Notes under the pieces: model-generated
Databases searched by the model: none
Seen by the model: only the letters and a program-made list of their open reading frames with translations
What the model was told of the DNA's origin: nothing
Program-made: the position numbers and the translations under genes
In this document: positions 1-7,761 of the stretch, piece after piece
Position numbering within the stretch: the first letter of the stretch is position 1
Layout: the number at the start of each line of letters is the position of its first letter
Source of the DNA: Planctomycetales bacterium
GTDB taxonomy: Bacteria > Planctomycetota > Phycisphaerae > SM23-33
Length of the DNA: 26,284 nt
Assembly (NCBI GenBank): GCA_030631125.1
Contig: DAOVLS010000001.1
Location: forward strand, 1-26,284
Direction of reading: 5' to 3'

Positions 1-1140
1 ACTATTACCGATGAGAACGGCCATTTTAAAGCCACAATACAAATTCATGGTTGGTCGCCTGACGCGTTCTATCTGGTTGCCAGGCACGAGGGGCGCAACC
101 TGGCGGCGGTCGTCGAGATTGAAAAAGACGCCGGTAAAGTCGATGTCAAACTTCAACCCGCAGCGGCAATTACCGGGCTGGTGGTGGACCCGGACGGAAA
201 ACCGCTTGCCGGCGCACGTATCAATGCAAATTTGTGGCTTGCAAGAATGGGTTCGCCTGTCGGCGCGAATGCGAAAACCGATGCCGAAGGGCGATATAAG
301 GTCAATGCCCTTCCGCCCGGATATAAGTACACCGTTCATGCGCGTGGGGTAGCAGGCTACGGCCAGGATAGCGTTAAGGTCGAGTTGGAAGAGGCCGGCA
401 GTGCCCCCAGGCAGGTCGAGGACATTGTCCTGGCCGTGGCGAATCTTTCCATTTCCGGCACGGTGGTGGATGAAAGCGGTAAGCCCGCTGCCGGAGTCAA
501 TATCCAATTCGGCGGCAAAGGACAGCCGCACCGCCGGGTTACGACGGATGCAGCCGGCAAATTCACAATTAAGAAAATCTGCAAGGGCAAGGTTCACTTG
601 CACGTAAGCACCAGAGGACCAAATTCCCTGAGATGCGACACACAGGCCGACGCCGGCGCTACCGATGTCAAGTTGGTCTTGAGAAAGCAACGCGGCCGAA
701 CCAGGCCTGCTGCGCCGACGTCGCTTCTCGGCAAGCCCCTACCTGAACTTAAGGAATTCGGCATCAAGTTGCCCGCCGACGCGACCAAGGCCAAGGCGAT
801 CCTGGTCTGCTTCTGGGACATGGAGCAGAGGCCGTCGAGGCATTGCATAAAAAAACTCGCGGGAATGGCGAAGACCCTGGCTGACAAGGGTGTTGTGGTC
901 ATCTCGGTTCATGCCTCTGGCGCGGATGAAAAGCAGATTCGCAATTGGGCATCGAAGAACAAGATGTCCTTGCCCGTCGGAATAATCCCTGCCGACAAGA
1001 AAGCCGACAGCATTCGGCGCAAATGGGGCGTCGGTGGCCTGCCGTGGCTGATCCTCACAGACGACAAACACGTCGTCCGGGTCGAGGGCTTCGGGCTGGG
1101 CGAACTCGATGCGAAAACGAAAGAAATCCTTGCAAAATAA
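1..1140 (+). CDS. Carboxypeptidase-regulatory-like repeats plus redoxin domain protein (5' end missing)
   Basis: The frame is open from base 1, so the start lies outside the window; 379 residues are visible. Two transthyretin/carboxypeptidase-regulatory-like units can be seen (about residues 58-145 and 148-230), each with a G-x-V-V-D-x-x-G-K-P-x-A-G-x pattern. A thioredoxin-like/redoxin domain follows (about 240-379). Its active-site region reads FWDMEQRPSRHC, so the usual WCxxC is replaced by a site with one cysteine (residue 282); the cis-proline loop appears as GGLPWLIL. I infer an envelope protein of the kind common in planctomycetes; the signal peptide would be in the missing part. Without a CxxC pair, classic thiol-disulfide exchange is unlikely. 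Two hairpins follow the TAA, so it probably forms its own transcription unit. Confidence 0.8.
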   Translation, partial: TITDENGHFKATIQIHGWSPDAFYLVARHEGRNLAAVVEIEKDAGKVDVKLQPAAAITGLVVDPDGKPLAGARINANLWLARMGSPVGANAKTDAEGRYKVNALPPGYKYTVHARGVAGYGQDSVKVELEEAGSAPRQVEDIVLAVANLSISGTVVDESGKPAAGVNIQFGGKGQPHRRVTTDAAGKFTIKKICKGKVHLHVSTRGPNSLRCDTQADAGATDVKLVLRKQRGRTRPAAPTSLLGKPLPELKEFGIKLPADATKAKAILVCFWDMEQRPSRHCIKKLAGMAKTLADKGVVVISVHASGADEKQIRNWASKNKMSLPVGIIPADKKADSIRRKWGVGGLPWLILTDDKHVVRVEGFGLGELDAKTKEILAK

Positions 1141-1169
1141 AGGTGTAACAGGCTGGGCCGGAACGAAAC

Positions 1170-1223
1170 GTCCCCAAACTCCATGTATCGCGTTTGGGGA
1201 CTCGAAGCGGAGGTCCGCCTTTT
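1170..1223 (+). terminator. Two consecutive hairpins after the redoxin gene
   Basis: The first is a perfect 10-bp stem (GTCCCCAAAC 1170-1179 with GTTTGGGGAC 1192-1201) and a 12-base loop. The second is a short GC stem (GCGGA/TCCGC, 1207-1218) followed by CTTTTAC, like an intrinsic terminator. They separate the redoxin gene from the UGA-containing segment that follows. Confidence 0.5.
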
Positions 1224-1233
1224 ACTTTCTGAT

Positions 1234-1419
1234 ATGAAATCTACGCATTATCTCGGCATCGTGGTCCACACCGGCACGCTGGAGTACGGATGAGGCGGCA
1301 CATGCTCGCACACGTGGCGTGTGCGGAAAGGCTTGAAAGGCGAATTCACTGCCGTCCCGGAGTACGAGACCGGGCCGTTTGATCTGAATCTCAAAGAGAC
1401 AAAATTCATAATAAGGTAA
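1234..1419 (+). CDS. Short selenoprotein ORF or 3' remnant: C-terminal paralog with in-frame UGA (Sec)
   Basis: Reading TGA at 1291-1293 as Sec gives a continuous frame to TAA at 1417-1419. The 41 residues after the UGA align without a gap to the 41 after the UGA of the gene at 7762-9087, with 21 identical. Shared residues include GU-G-x-x-C-x-H-x-W-R-V, GLKG, F-T, TG-x-F, LK-x-TKF and the stop position. Weaker similarity continues about 16 codons upstream of the UGA (to about 1246), then ends. The start is uncertain: ATG 1234 gives 61 residues with Sec at 20, but the only GGAGG is 20 bases upstream and partly inside a hairpin; ATG 1183 is also in frame. It may be a true mini-selenoprotein or the preserved 3' end of a truncated paralog. 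Conservation on both sides of the UGA argues that the UGA is read through. Confidence 0.6.
1291..1325 (+). promoter_or_regulatory. Candidate bacterial SECIS element, copy A
   Basis: Directly after the UGA (1291-1293) a perfect 8-bp stem forms: CGCACACG (1307-1314) with CGTGTGCG (1318-1325) and apical UGG (1315-1317). The loop starts 22 bases after the last base of the UGA, inside the window known for bacterial SECIS hairpins bound by SelB. Compared with copy B the pair 1312/1320 is A-U where copy B has U-A (8980/8988), a compensatory change. Confidence 0.65.
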
Positions 1420-1423
1420 CCTG

Positions 1424-1452
1424 CCCCTCTGCAAGCCCCCGGCCCAGAGGGG
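1424..1452 (+). promoter_or_regulatory. Hairpin between UGA-ORF stop and the ABC transporter gene
   Basis: CCCCTCTG (1424-1431) pairs with CAGAGGGG (1445-1452) over a 13-base loop. It starts 4 bases after the TAA and ends just before the AGAGGA ribosome binding site (1457-1462) of the next gene. The arrangement parallels the hairpin between the second selenoprotein stop and selD. It could be a weak terminator (followed by only TTT) or a coupling element. Confidence 0.4.
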
Positions 1453-1471
1453 TTTACAGAGGAAAAAGAAG

Positions 1472-2632
1472 ATGTTACGAAAAATCTGGGTTCCCTTACT
1501 TATTTCTGCAGCACTGTTGGGGTGCAGCAAGTCCGAGAGTCCTTCGGAAAAGCCCTCCGATAAACCCGTAACGCTCAAGGTCGGGCACGTGGGGCACGAC
1601 CATCACCTCGCGCTCTACCTGGCGGCCCTGGAAGGCGAACGCTTCAAAAAGCAATTCGGGATATACCTCAAAACGGTCAAGTCGCGCGAAGTGTACGACC
1701 TTGTCGAAGGTGAGAAGACACTCGCAAGACTTGTTTTCGTCAAGGTCGGCGGCGGAGCGAGAATGCCGGCGGCAATGAGTCGTGGCGAGATCGACATCGG
1801 TCTGGGGGGCGTGGCGGCAGTGGCGAAATTCGCCGATAAGGGCAAGCCGTTCAAGATTATCAGCCCGCTCCAGACCGACGGCGACATGCTGGTGATGAAG
1901 AAGGACTCGCCGGTTACCGACTGGAATTCGTTTGTCGCTGCAGCCAGGTCCGGCTCCAAACCGCTGAAGATCGGATACAAGGCCCCGGTGGCCGTGGCGA
2001 AACTCGTCTTCGTCGGAGCGCTGAAGGCGGCGAATCTGCCGTTCAGCTACGACCCCGCCGACCGCAGCGCAAAGATCATTCTGGTGAACATGATGAGCGA
2101 GAAAAGCCCGCTGCCGCTGCTGGCAAGCGGAAGCATCGACGGATTCGTGATGAATCAACCGGCCGTCGCCGTTGCGGTCCACAAGAAACTCGGAAAAACA
2201 GTGGCCGAACTACGCGACCTGCCGCCGAAGGGAAAATGGGTCAATCACCCCTGCTGCTGCGTCAGCGCGACGACTGAAACGATCGAGAAGCATCCTGAGA
2301 TTATCAAGGCGTTCCTGAAGGTCATCCACCTTTCAACCGGTGTAATCAATCGGGACCAGGCCCTTGCCATCGACTGTGCGAGCAGGTGGACGAAGAATCC
2401 GCGTGAGGTGGAGGCTGACTCCATCCCCACGATCCACTACATCACCGACCCGACGGACAGTTGGCTCGACGGGATGAAAACCTGGGTGGTCCTGATGCAG
2501 GAGGTCAAAGCCTTCAGCGGCAGGTACGCCCGTATCTCGGCGGACGAATTCGTAAAGGACGTCTGCGACCTGAAACTATGCCGGCAGGCGGCTGCGGAAT
2601 TGCGGGGCAAGGGACTGCTGAATCCAAAATGA
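1472..2632 (+). CDS. ABC transporter substrate-binding lipoprotein (NMT1/SsuA/TauA-like)
   Basis: 386 residues. The N-terminus is a lipoprotein signal with lipobox LLGC, so Cys18 would be lipidated and the protein would capture ligand outside the membrane. The body resembles the NMT1/TauA/NrtA-type periplasmic binding fold: the segment from about residue 39 (GHVGHDHHLALYLAALEG), a central MSRGEIDIGLGGVAAVAKFA stretch and an interlobe ASGSIDGFVMNQPA motif. Unusual features are the histidine-rich GHDHH near the mature N-terminus and HPCCC near residue 260, both able to contact metal or a soft anion. The ribosome binding site AGAGGA is 9 bases upstream. Its stop overlaps the permease start (ATGA). 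The family covers nitrate, sulfonate, taurine and pyrimidine-precursor uptake; the ligand here is unknown. The selA-selB genes downstream make a selenium compound an attractive guess. Confidence 0.85.
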   Translation: MLRKIWVPLLISAALLGCSKSESPSEKPSDKPVTLKVGHVGHDHHLALYLAALEGERFKKQFGIYLKTVKSREVYDLVEGEKTLARLVFVKVGGGARMPAAMSRGEIDIGLGGVAAVAKFADKGKPFKIISPLQTDGDMLVMKKDSPVTDWNSFVAAARSGSKPLKIGYKAPVAVAKLVFVGALKAANLPFSYDPADRSAKIILVNMMSEKSPLPLLASGSIDGFVMNQPAVAVAVHKKLGKTVAELRDLPPKGKWVNHPCCCVSATTETIEKHPEIIKAFLKVIHLSTGVINRDQALAIDCASRWTKNPREVEADSIPTIHYITDPTDSWLDGMKTWVVLMQEVKAFSGRYARISADEFVKDVCDLKLCRQAAAELRGKGLLNPK

Positions 2633-3468
2633 AATCGAATCGCCTGATAAGAAAAGTTCTGCTCGGCGCAATCGTTCCGGTGGTGATTCTGCTGGTATGG
2701 TATTTCGCCTCGATCGGCAGCGTCGTAGTACCCTCGATCGCGTCGGTCGCGAATGTCCTGGCCCATCCCTTCACCGAACCGGAAGGTCTGGATTCGACGC
2801 CGCTGGCGTTCGGGGCGGCGGTTAGTATTCTTCGTGTATTAAGTGGGTTCATCCTGGCGGCTTTGAGCGGGGTTCTGATCGGGCTTTTAATTGGGCGGTG
2901 CAGACTGGCGATGGAGACGCTCGCGCCGACTATGTCCGCGGCGATGGCCGTCAGTCCTATTGCGTGGATTCCCGTTACTATCATCGTTTTCGGCCTGTCA
3001 AGCCCAGCCACCGCGATTTACGGCGAACAGTCCTGGCAGCACGGTCTGCTGGACCAACTCCGTTTCGCGATTGTCGCGGTAATCTGGATGGGCGCGTTCT
3101 TTCCGATAGCCTTGAATACCGCCGCCGGCGCCGCCAGTGTTCGGGCGGGACACCTGGAGACCGCCGAAGTCCTTGGCGCAACTCGCCGTCAGATTCTCGC
3201 GAAGATAGTCCTTCCAAGCGCCGCACCGGCGATCCTGACGGGATTGCGCATCGGCGCGGGCATTGCCTGGCGTGTTATCATCGCAGCCGAGATATTTCCC
3301 GGCACGCGAGGCGGACTTGGATACATGATAGCAACCGCTCATGAGACTGCCTCCTACGAATACGCATTCGCCGGAATCATCGTCATCGCCGCAATCGGCC
3401 TGAGCCTCGACGGCCTGCTGCGTATGGCGTCGGTCCGCGTGAGCCGATGGCAGCCGAGGGAAAGATAA
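2629..3468 (+). CDS. ABC transporter permease (SsuC/TauC-like)
   Basis: 279 residues with about six hydrophobic segments. The ATG overlaps the TGA of the binding-protein gene (ATGA, 2629-2632), indicating translational coupling. The cytoplasmic EAA loop is visible as ETAEVLGATRRQILAKIVLP followed by a conserved LRIG segment, the site where the ATPase docks. The length is slightly above the usual 250-260 because of an insertion around SPATAIYGEQSWQHG between membrane segments. It is the membrane channel of the transporter encoded by the genes on either side. Longer in-frame starts exist upstream but would lie inside the previous gene. Confidence 0.88.
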   Translation: MKSNRLIRKVLLGAIVPVVILLVWYFASIGSVVVPSIASVANVLAHPFTEPEGLDSTPLAFGAAVSILRVLSGFILAALSGVLIGLLIGRCRLAMETLAPTMSAAMAVSPIAWIPVTIIVFGLSSPATAIYGEQSWQHGLLDQLRFAIVAVIWMGAFFPIALNTAAGAASVRAGHLETAEVLGATRRQILAKIVLPSAAPAILTGLRIGAGIAWRVIIAAEIFPGTRGGLGYMIATAHETASYEYAFAGIIVIAAIGLSLDGLLRMASVRVSRWQPRER

Positions 3469-3469
3469 G

Positions 3470-4252
3470 ATGGAGCCGAAACGCCAGGTAATCCGATTCG
3501 AGAACGCCGGCAAGTGTTTCAGCACGCCGGCCAGACCCGAAGTCTGGGCAGTCCGCGAGTTCAACCTGACCTGCCTGGAAGGTGAACTGACGTGCGTGCT
3601 AGGCCCGTCCGGGTGCGGCAAGACGACGCTGCTCCGCCTGGCCGCCGGTCTGGAAATGCCCACAATGGGCAAGGTCTGCGTGAACGGCTCAGCCGTTGCC
3701 GGTCCGCCTGAAAAGATCGGCGTGGTCAGTCAGGAAGGCGACCTGCTGCCGTGGCGACGGGTGCTGGGCAACGTGGCGCTGGGACTGGAAATCCGCGGAC
3801 TGTGCCGGCAGGAACGAACCGAAAGGGCTGAAAAAGCAATCAACCGCGTCGGCCTGCCGTCAGAAGTGGTGCAGAGTTTCCCTCACGAATTGTCCGGCGG
3901 GATGCGACGGCGCGTCGCCCTGGCAAGGGCCGTCTGCACAAACCCGCGCATCCTCCTGATGGACGAGCCGTTCTCCAGCCTCGATGAACTAACCCGTCAC
4001 CACCTCCAGGCGGAACTGCTTCAACTGTGGTTGTCCGACAGGCAGACGGTGCTGTTCGTTACTCACAGCCTCGAAGAAGCGGTATTTCTTGCGGATCGAA
4101 TCATTGTGATGACCTTCGGTCGGACCGTGGCCGAATTCCGCCTGGACCTGGATCGCCCGCGCGACCGCCTGGGCGACGGATTCATCAAGGTGCTCCTGGA
4201 AGTCCGCCGAGCACTGACTGAACACGAAAACGCAGCCGCGGATGTGTCATGA
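3470..4252 (+). CDS. ABC transporter ATP-binding protein (SsuB/TauB-like)
   Basis: 260 residues. Walker A GPSGCGKT (45-52), Q-loop Q88 in VVSQEGDLLPW, signature LSGGM (141-145), Walker B ILLMDE (161-166), D-loop SSLDE and H-loop His199 are all present, so the ATPase should be active. The ATG lies one base after the permease stop. It closes the three-gene transporter; selA starts 50 bases downstream on the same strand with no obvious terminator between, so the transporter and selA-selB probably share a transcript. The protein itself is of the nitrate/sulfonate/taurine class and does not reveal the ligand. Confidence 0.92.
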   Translation: MEPKRQVIRFENAGKCFSTPARPEVWAVREFNLTCLEGELTCVLGPSGCGKTTLLRLAAGLEMPTMGKVCVNGSAVAGPPEKIGVVSQEGDLLPWRRVLGNVALGLEIRGLCRQERTERAEKAINRVGLPSEVVQSFPHELSGGMRRRVALARAVCTNPRILLMDEPFSSLDELTRHHLQAELLQLWLSDRQTVLFVTHSLEEAVFLADRIIVMTFGRTVAEFRLDLDRPRDRLGDGFIKVLLEVRRALTEHENAAADVS

Positions 4253-4302
4253 ATCGCGGCCATCTGTTATCATGAAAGAACGTCCGGTTTGTGGAGAAAT
4301 CG

Positions 4303-5715
4303 ATGGCTTCAGCGCAAAAACGAGAACTGTTGCGGAAACTTCCCTCTGTGAACGACTTGCTGGAAACCGACACTGTCGCAGCGTGGCTTGGAGAGCACCC
4401 ACGACCACTTGTGGTCGATTGCCTGCGCGAGGCGGTAGAGGACGCAAGGCGGCAGTTGCTTGACAACGCGCCGGAACCTGGCGGTGCGGCGGACGTTACC
4501 GGGCGGGGCATTCTCGAATCGGCGGCTGCGCATCTGGCTACGAAAACCAATCCCCATCTGCGGAAGGCCATTAACGCCACGGGCATCATTCTGCACACCG
4601 GTCTGGGTCGGGCGGTCTGGCCGGCAGGCGTGGTCGATTCAATGATCGACGGACTCAAGGGCTACGTTACGCTCGCCATCGATCGGGAAACAGGCAAGCG
4701 AAGCGAACGCGACGGGCGGATCGAGTACATCCTTACCGAGTTGACGGGTGCAGAGGCCGCGACTGTCGTCAACAACAACGCCGCCGCCACGATGCTCGTT
4801 CTGGCGGCGCTGGGCGCCGGCAAGGAAGTGATCGTATCTCGCGGCCAACTCATCGAGATCGGCGGTTCGTTCCGCCTTCCGGACGTGATGGCACAAAGCC
4901 GCGCCGTAATGGTCGAAGTCGGCACGACCAATCGGACGCATCTACGCGACTACGAAAACGCGATCACCGACGAAACAACCGTCATTTTCCGCGCACATCC
5001 CAGCAACTACCGCATCGTCGGCTTCACATGCGAAGTGCCGCTGAAGGAATTGGTGGAACTGGCCCACTCGCGTGGGCTGATGATGATCGACGACCTGGGC
5101 GCCGGCGCGCTTATCGGCCTGGAGCGCTTCGGCCTGCCGCACGAACCGACCATAAGCGAATCCATCGCCGCCGGCGCAGACGTGGTCGTCTCCAGCGCCG
5201 ACAAACTCATCGGCGCAGGCCAGGGCGGCGTAATCGTCGGCTCGAAGCAATATATCGAAAAAATCCGGAAACATCCGCTGGCAAGGGCGTTTCGCCCCGA
5301 CAAGACCTGCCTGATGGCGCTTGAGCGGACGTTGGCCCTGTTCCGCGACCCGGACCGCCTCGTCCGCGAGCACCCGACCTACCGGATGCTCGCGACGTCG
5401 CAGGAGACACTTCGCACCCGCGCCGACTCGCTGGCGGACGCTATCGGAAAAGCGAATCCCGCCGCACGGACAGAGGTTATTGAGGGAGTCGGATACCTGG
5501 GCAGCGGTTCGTTGCCGATGGAGGCTCTTCGAACCCGGCTGGCGGCTTTGTCGCTTCCGTCCGTCGGGCCGGACGAACTTGCACGCAGTCTGCGGATGGA
5601 CCAGGCCTGCATCTTCACGCGCATCGACAATGGTAAGGTCGTCTTTGACGTCAGGACGCTGTCCGACGAAGACATACCGCAGATCGCAGCCGCAGTGAAG
5701 AGAATCGCCCAATGA
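4303..5715 (+). CDS. selA: L-seryl-tRNA(Sec) selenium transferase
   Basis: 470 residues, the normal SelA size. SelA is a PLP enzyme that converts Ser-tRNA(Sec) to Sec-tRNA(Sec) using selenophosphate. The N-terminal helical part (KLPSVNDLLETD) is typical of bacterial SelA. The core shows NATGIILHTGLGRA, the GTTNRTHLRDYE and HPSNYRIVGFT segments, MMIDDLGAGALI, and the PLP lysine at residue 301 in SSADKLIGAGQGGVIVG. I chose ATG 4303 because GGAG sits 6 bases upstream; an in-frame GTG at 4291 would add four residues. The TGA overlaps the selB start (ATGA), so the two are coupled. The product must load the UCA-anticodon tRNA encoded at 11992-12085. Confidence 0.97.
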   Translation: MASAQKRELLRKLPSVNDLLETDTVAAWLGEHPRPLVVDCLREAVEDARRQLLDNAPEPGGAADVTGRGILESAAAHLATKTNPHLRKAINATGIILHTGLGRAVWPAGVVDSMIDGLKGYVTLAIDRETGKRSERDGRIEYILTELTGAEAATVVNNNAAATMLVLAALGAGKEVIVSRGQLIEIGGSFRLPDVMAQSRAVMVEVGTTNRTHLRDYENAITDETTVIFRAHPSNYRIVGFTCEVPLKELVELAHSRGLMMIDDLGAGALIGLERFGLPHEPTISESIAAGADVVVSSADKLIGAGQGGVIVGSKQYIEKIRKHPLARAFRPDKTCLMALERTLALFRDPDRLVREHPTYRMLATSQETLRTRADSLADAIGKANPAARTEVIEGVGYLGSGSLPMEALRTRLAALSLPSVGPDELARSLRMDQACIFTRIDNGKVVFDVRTLSDEDIPQIAAAVKRIAQ

Positions 5716-7658
5716 GCCAGCCTCGAAAGAACATTATGCTGGGCACTGCCGGTCACGTCGATCACGGCAAGACTGCGCTGGTGAAGTTGCTGACCGGCTG
5801 CGACACGGACCGCCTTGCCGCCGAAAAAAACCGGGGACTCACCATAGAACTGGGCTTCGCGCCCTGCCGAATGGGCGACGAGCGCATCGTCGGGATCGTG
5901 GATGTTCCCGGCCACGTTGATTTCATCCGCAACATGGTCGCCGGCGCGCACGGTATCGACGTGGTGATCCTTGTCATCGCAGCCGATGACGGCGTCATGC
6001 CGCAGACGCGCGAACACCTCGACATCCTTACGCTCATGGGGGTCAAACACGGACTGGTGGCGCTTACCAAGACTGACCTGGTGGCCGACGAAAGGCTCGA
6101 TGCGGTGATTGGCGACGTCCGGCGTTTCCTTATCGGAACGTTTCTTGAAGGCGCTGCGGTCTGTCCGGTTTCCAACGTTACCGGAAATGGTTTCGACGAG
6201 TTTTTCCTGGCATTGAATGAGGAAGTTTCCGCCTGCCGGGAGCATGAAATATCAGGCCTGTTTCGCCTTTGGATTGAGCGTTCGTTCAATATTCGCGGGT
6301 TCGGAACGGTGTTGTCGGGTATTCCCGGCAGCGGGACAGTCAAAGTCGGCGACAGGCTGCAACTTCTGCCGGATGGATTGACCGGGCGTGTGCGCGGCTT
6401 GCAGGTGTACGGCGCAGATGCGGAAATCGGAAGGGCCGGCGAATGCGTGGCGATTAACCTTACCGACATTGACGCCGGGAAACTCACCCGCAGCAAGGTA
6501 CTCGTCGAACCTGATGCGTTCGGGACGGCCTCGATGGTCGAGGCCGACCTGCGGATACTGGAACACGTACTGCGAGGGTTGGGCGACAACGCCGAAGTGC
6601 ATCTGCACATCGGAACAGCCGACGTAATGGCCCACGCAGCCATTCTGGACGGCAAAAATATCGGTCCCGGCGCATCTTCACTTGTTCAGTTGCGCCTGGC
6701 CAGGCCGCTGGGAATCGCAGCCGGCGACCGTTTCGCAATCCGCGCGAGCGCAGCGGGTCTGGCCGACGGGCGGACAACGACTATCGGCGGCGGACGCATT
6801 CTTGATACGAGCAACATCCGCCTCCGACGGAATCGACCCTGGACAATCGCCGCCCTTTCGGCCAGGCGCGACGCACTGGATTCCATGCCGGAATGGTGCG
6901 CCGTGCATCTGACCGAAGCCCGCGCCGCCATGGATATCAAAACCCTCTCCCGACGGGCGCAGCGGCGGGCCGAGCCAGTTGAAGCGGCTATTGCGGAACT
7001 TAAGGAAAAGGGAATCGTCCTTGAGACAACCGGCGGCAGTTTGGTCCATCGCGACGTGGTAGATCAGGCTACGCGGGACATCACCGAAGCGCTCGAGGCG
7101 TTTCACGAGTCCAATCCGACCCGGGCGGGAATCGCCCCAGCCGAACTGATGGGTAAGGTTCAGACAGACCGTCCCGTTGTCGAACTCGCGCTGAGTCAAT
7201 TGATTGAGAACGAAAAGGTCGTCAGCAGCGGCGCGGTTGTCGCGCTGGCCGGCAGGGGCGAGCGGCTCTCGGCCGAAGACACCCTGCTGTGCCGGCAGAT
7301 AGAAGAGTCATTGCGGAAAGCAGGACTGACGCCGCCTCTGCCTGCGGACTTGATTGAATCGCTGCACACAAGCGAGGACCGTTTCGAAGCCATAACCCGC
7401 CTTCTGTCCGACCGTGAAGCGGTAATTCGACTGGACCGGAAAGTCGTGATGCACGCTGACGCCGTCGAGCAGGCAAAAAAGGCTGTGATGGAACTGTTTG
7501 CGAGCAAGGGCAGTTTTGAGACCGTGGAATTCCGCGATGCGCTTGGCGTCAGCAGGAAATACGCCGTGCCGCTGCTGGATTATTTCGACACAATCAGCCT
7601 GACCGTCCGCTCCGGCAGCCGACGCACACCCGGCGCAGAAGCGAAGAAACAGTTGTAA
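5712..7658 (+). CDS. selB: Selenocysteine-specific elongation factor
   Basis: 648 residues. An EF-Tu-like GTPase occupies the N-terminus: G1 GTAGHVDHGKT (11-21), G3 DVPGH (64-68), G4 TKTD (119-122). Beta-barrel domains follow, then C-terminal winged helices; the last holds FETVEFRDALGVSRKYAVPL near the end, the part that binds SECIS RNA in known SelB proteins. The protein carries Sec-tRNA(Sec) to ribosomes paused at a UGA next to a SECIS hairpin. ATG 5712 overlaps the selA stop. Its presence makes the two UGA-interrupted genes credible in-locus clients. Confidence 0.97.
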   Translation: MSQPRKNIMLGTAGHVDHGKTALVKLLTGCDTDRLAAEKNRGLTIELGFAPCRMGDERIVGIVDVPGHVDFIRNMVAGAHGIDVVILVIAADDGVMPQTREHLDILTLMGVKHGLVALTKTDLVADERLDAVIGDVRRFLIGTFLEGAAVCPVSNVTGNGFDEFFLALNEEVSACREHEISGLFRLWIERSFNIRGFGTVLSGIPGSGTVKVGDRLQLLPDGLTGRVRGLQVYGADAEIGRAGECVAINLTDIDAGKLTRSKVLVEPDAFGTASMVEADLRILEHVLRGLGDNAEVHLHIGTADVMAHAAILDGKNIGPGASSLVQLRLARPLGIAAGDRFAIRASAAGLADGRTTTIGGGRILDTSNIRLRRNRPWTIAALSARRDALDSMPEWCAVHLTEARAAMDIKTLSRRAQRRAEPVEAAIAELKEKGIVLETTGGSLVHRDVVDQATRDITEALEAFHESNPTRAGIAPAELMGKVQTDRPVVELALSQLIENEKVVSSGAVVALAGRGERLSAEDTLLCRQIEESLRKAGLTPPLPADLIESLHTSEDRFEAITRLLSDREAVIRLDRKVVMHADAVEQAKKAVMELFASKGSFETVEFRDALGVSRKYAVPLLDYFDTISLTVRSGSRRTPGAEAKKQL

Positions 7659-7678
7659 GCCATAGGCTACATCTGCAT

Positions 7679-7707
7679 TTGTATTTCCCGGCGGGAATTA
7701 GTATCAT
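7679..7707 (+). promoter_or_regulatory. Possible promoter with palindrome in the spacer, upstream of the selenoprotein gene
   Basis: TTGTAT (7679-7684) and TATCAT (7702-7707) are 17 bases apart; the spacer contains the palindrome TTCCCGGCGGGAA (7685-7697). This could be an operator, or the palindrome could be a weak end-of-selB hairpin. The -35 match is poor. Confidence 0.3.
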
Positions 7708-7761
7708 TACGATAATCAATTATTCGTTTGACAGACTTACACTCGTATCGGGAGAGCGCAA

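Noticed and set aside
4250..4401. UGA at the end of the ABC ATPase gene as another Sec codon
   Set aside because: The frame stays open for 33 codons but overlaps the selA start region; the tail is not conserved-looking and the ATPase is already full length.
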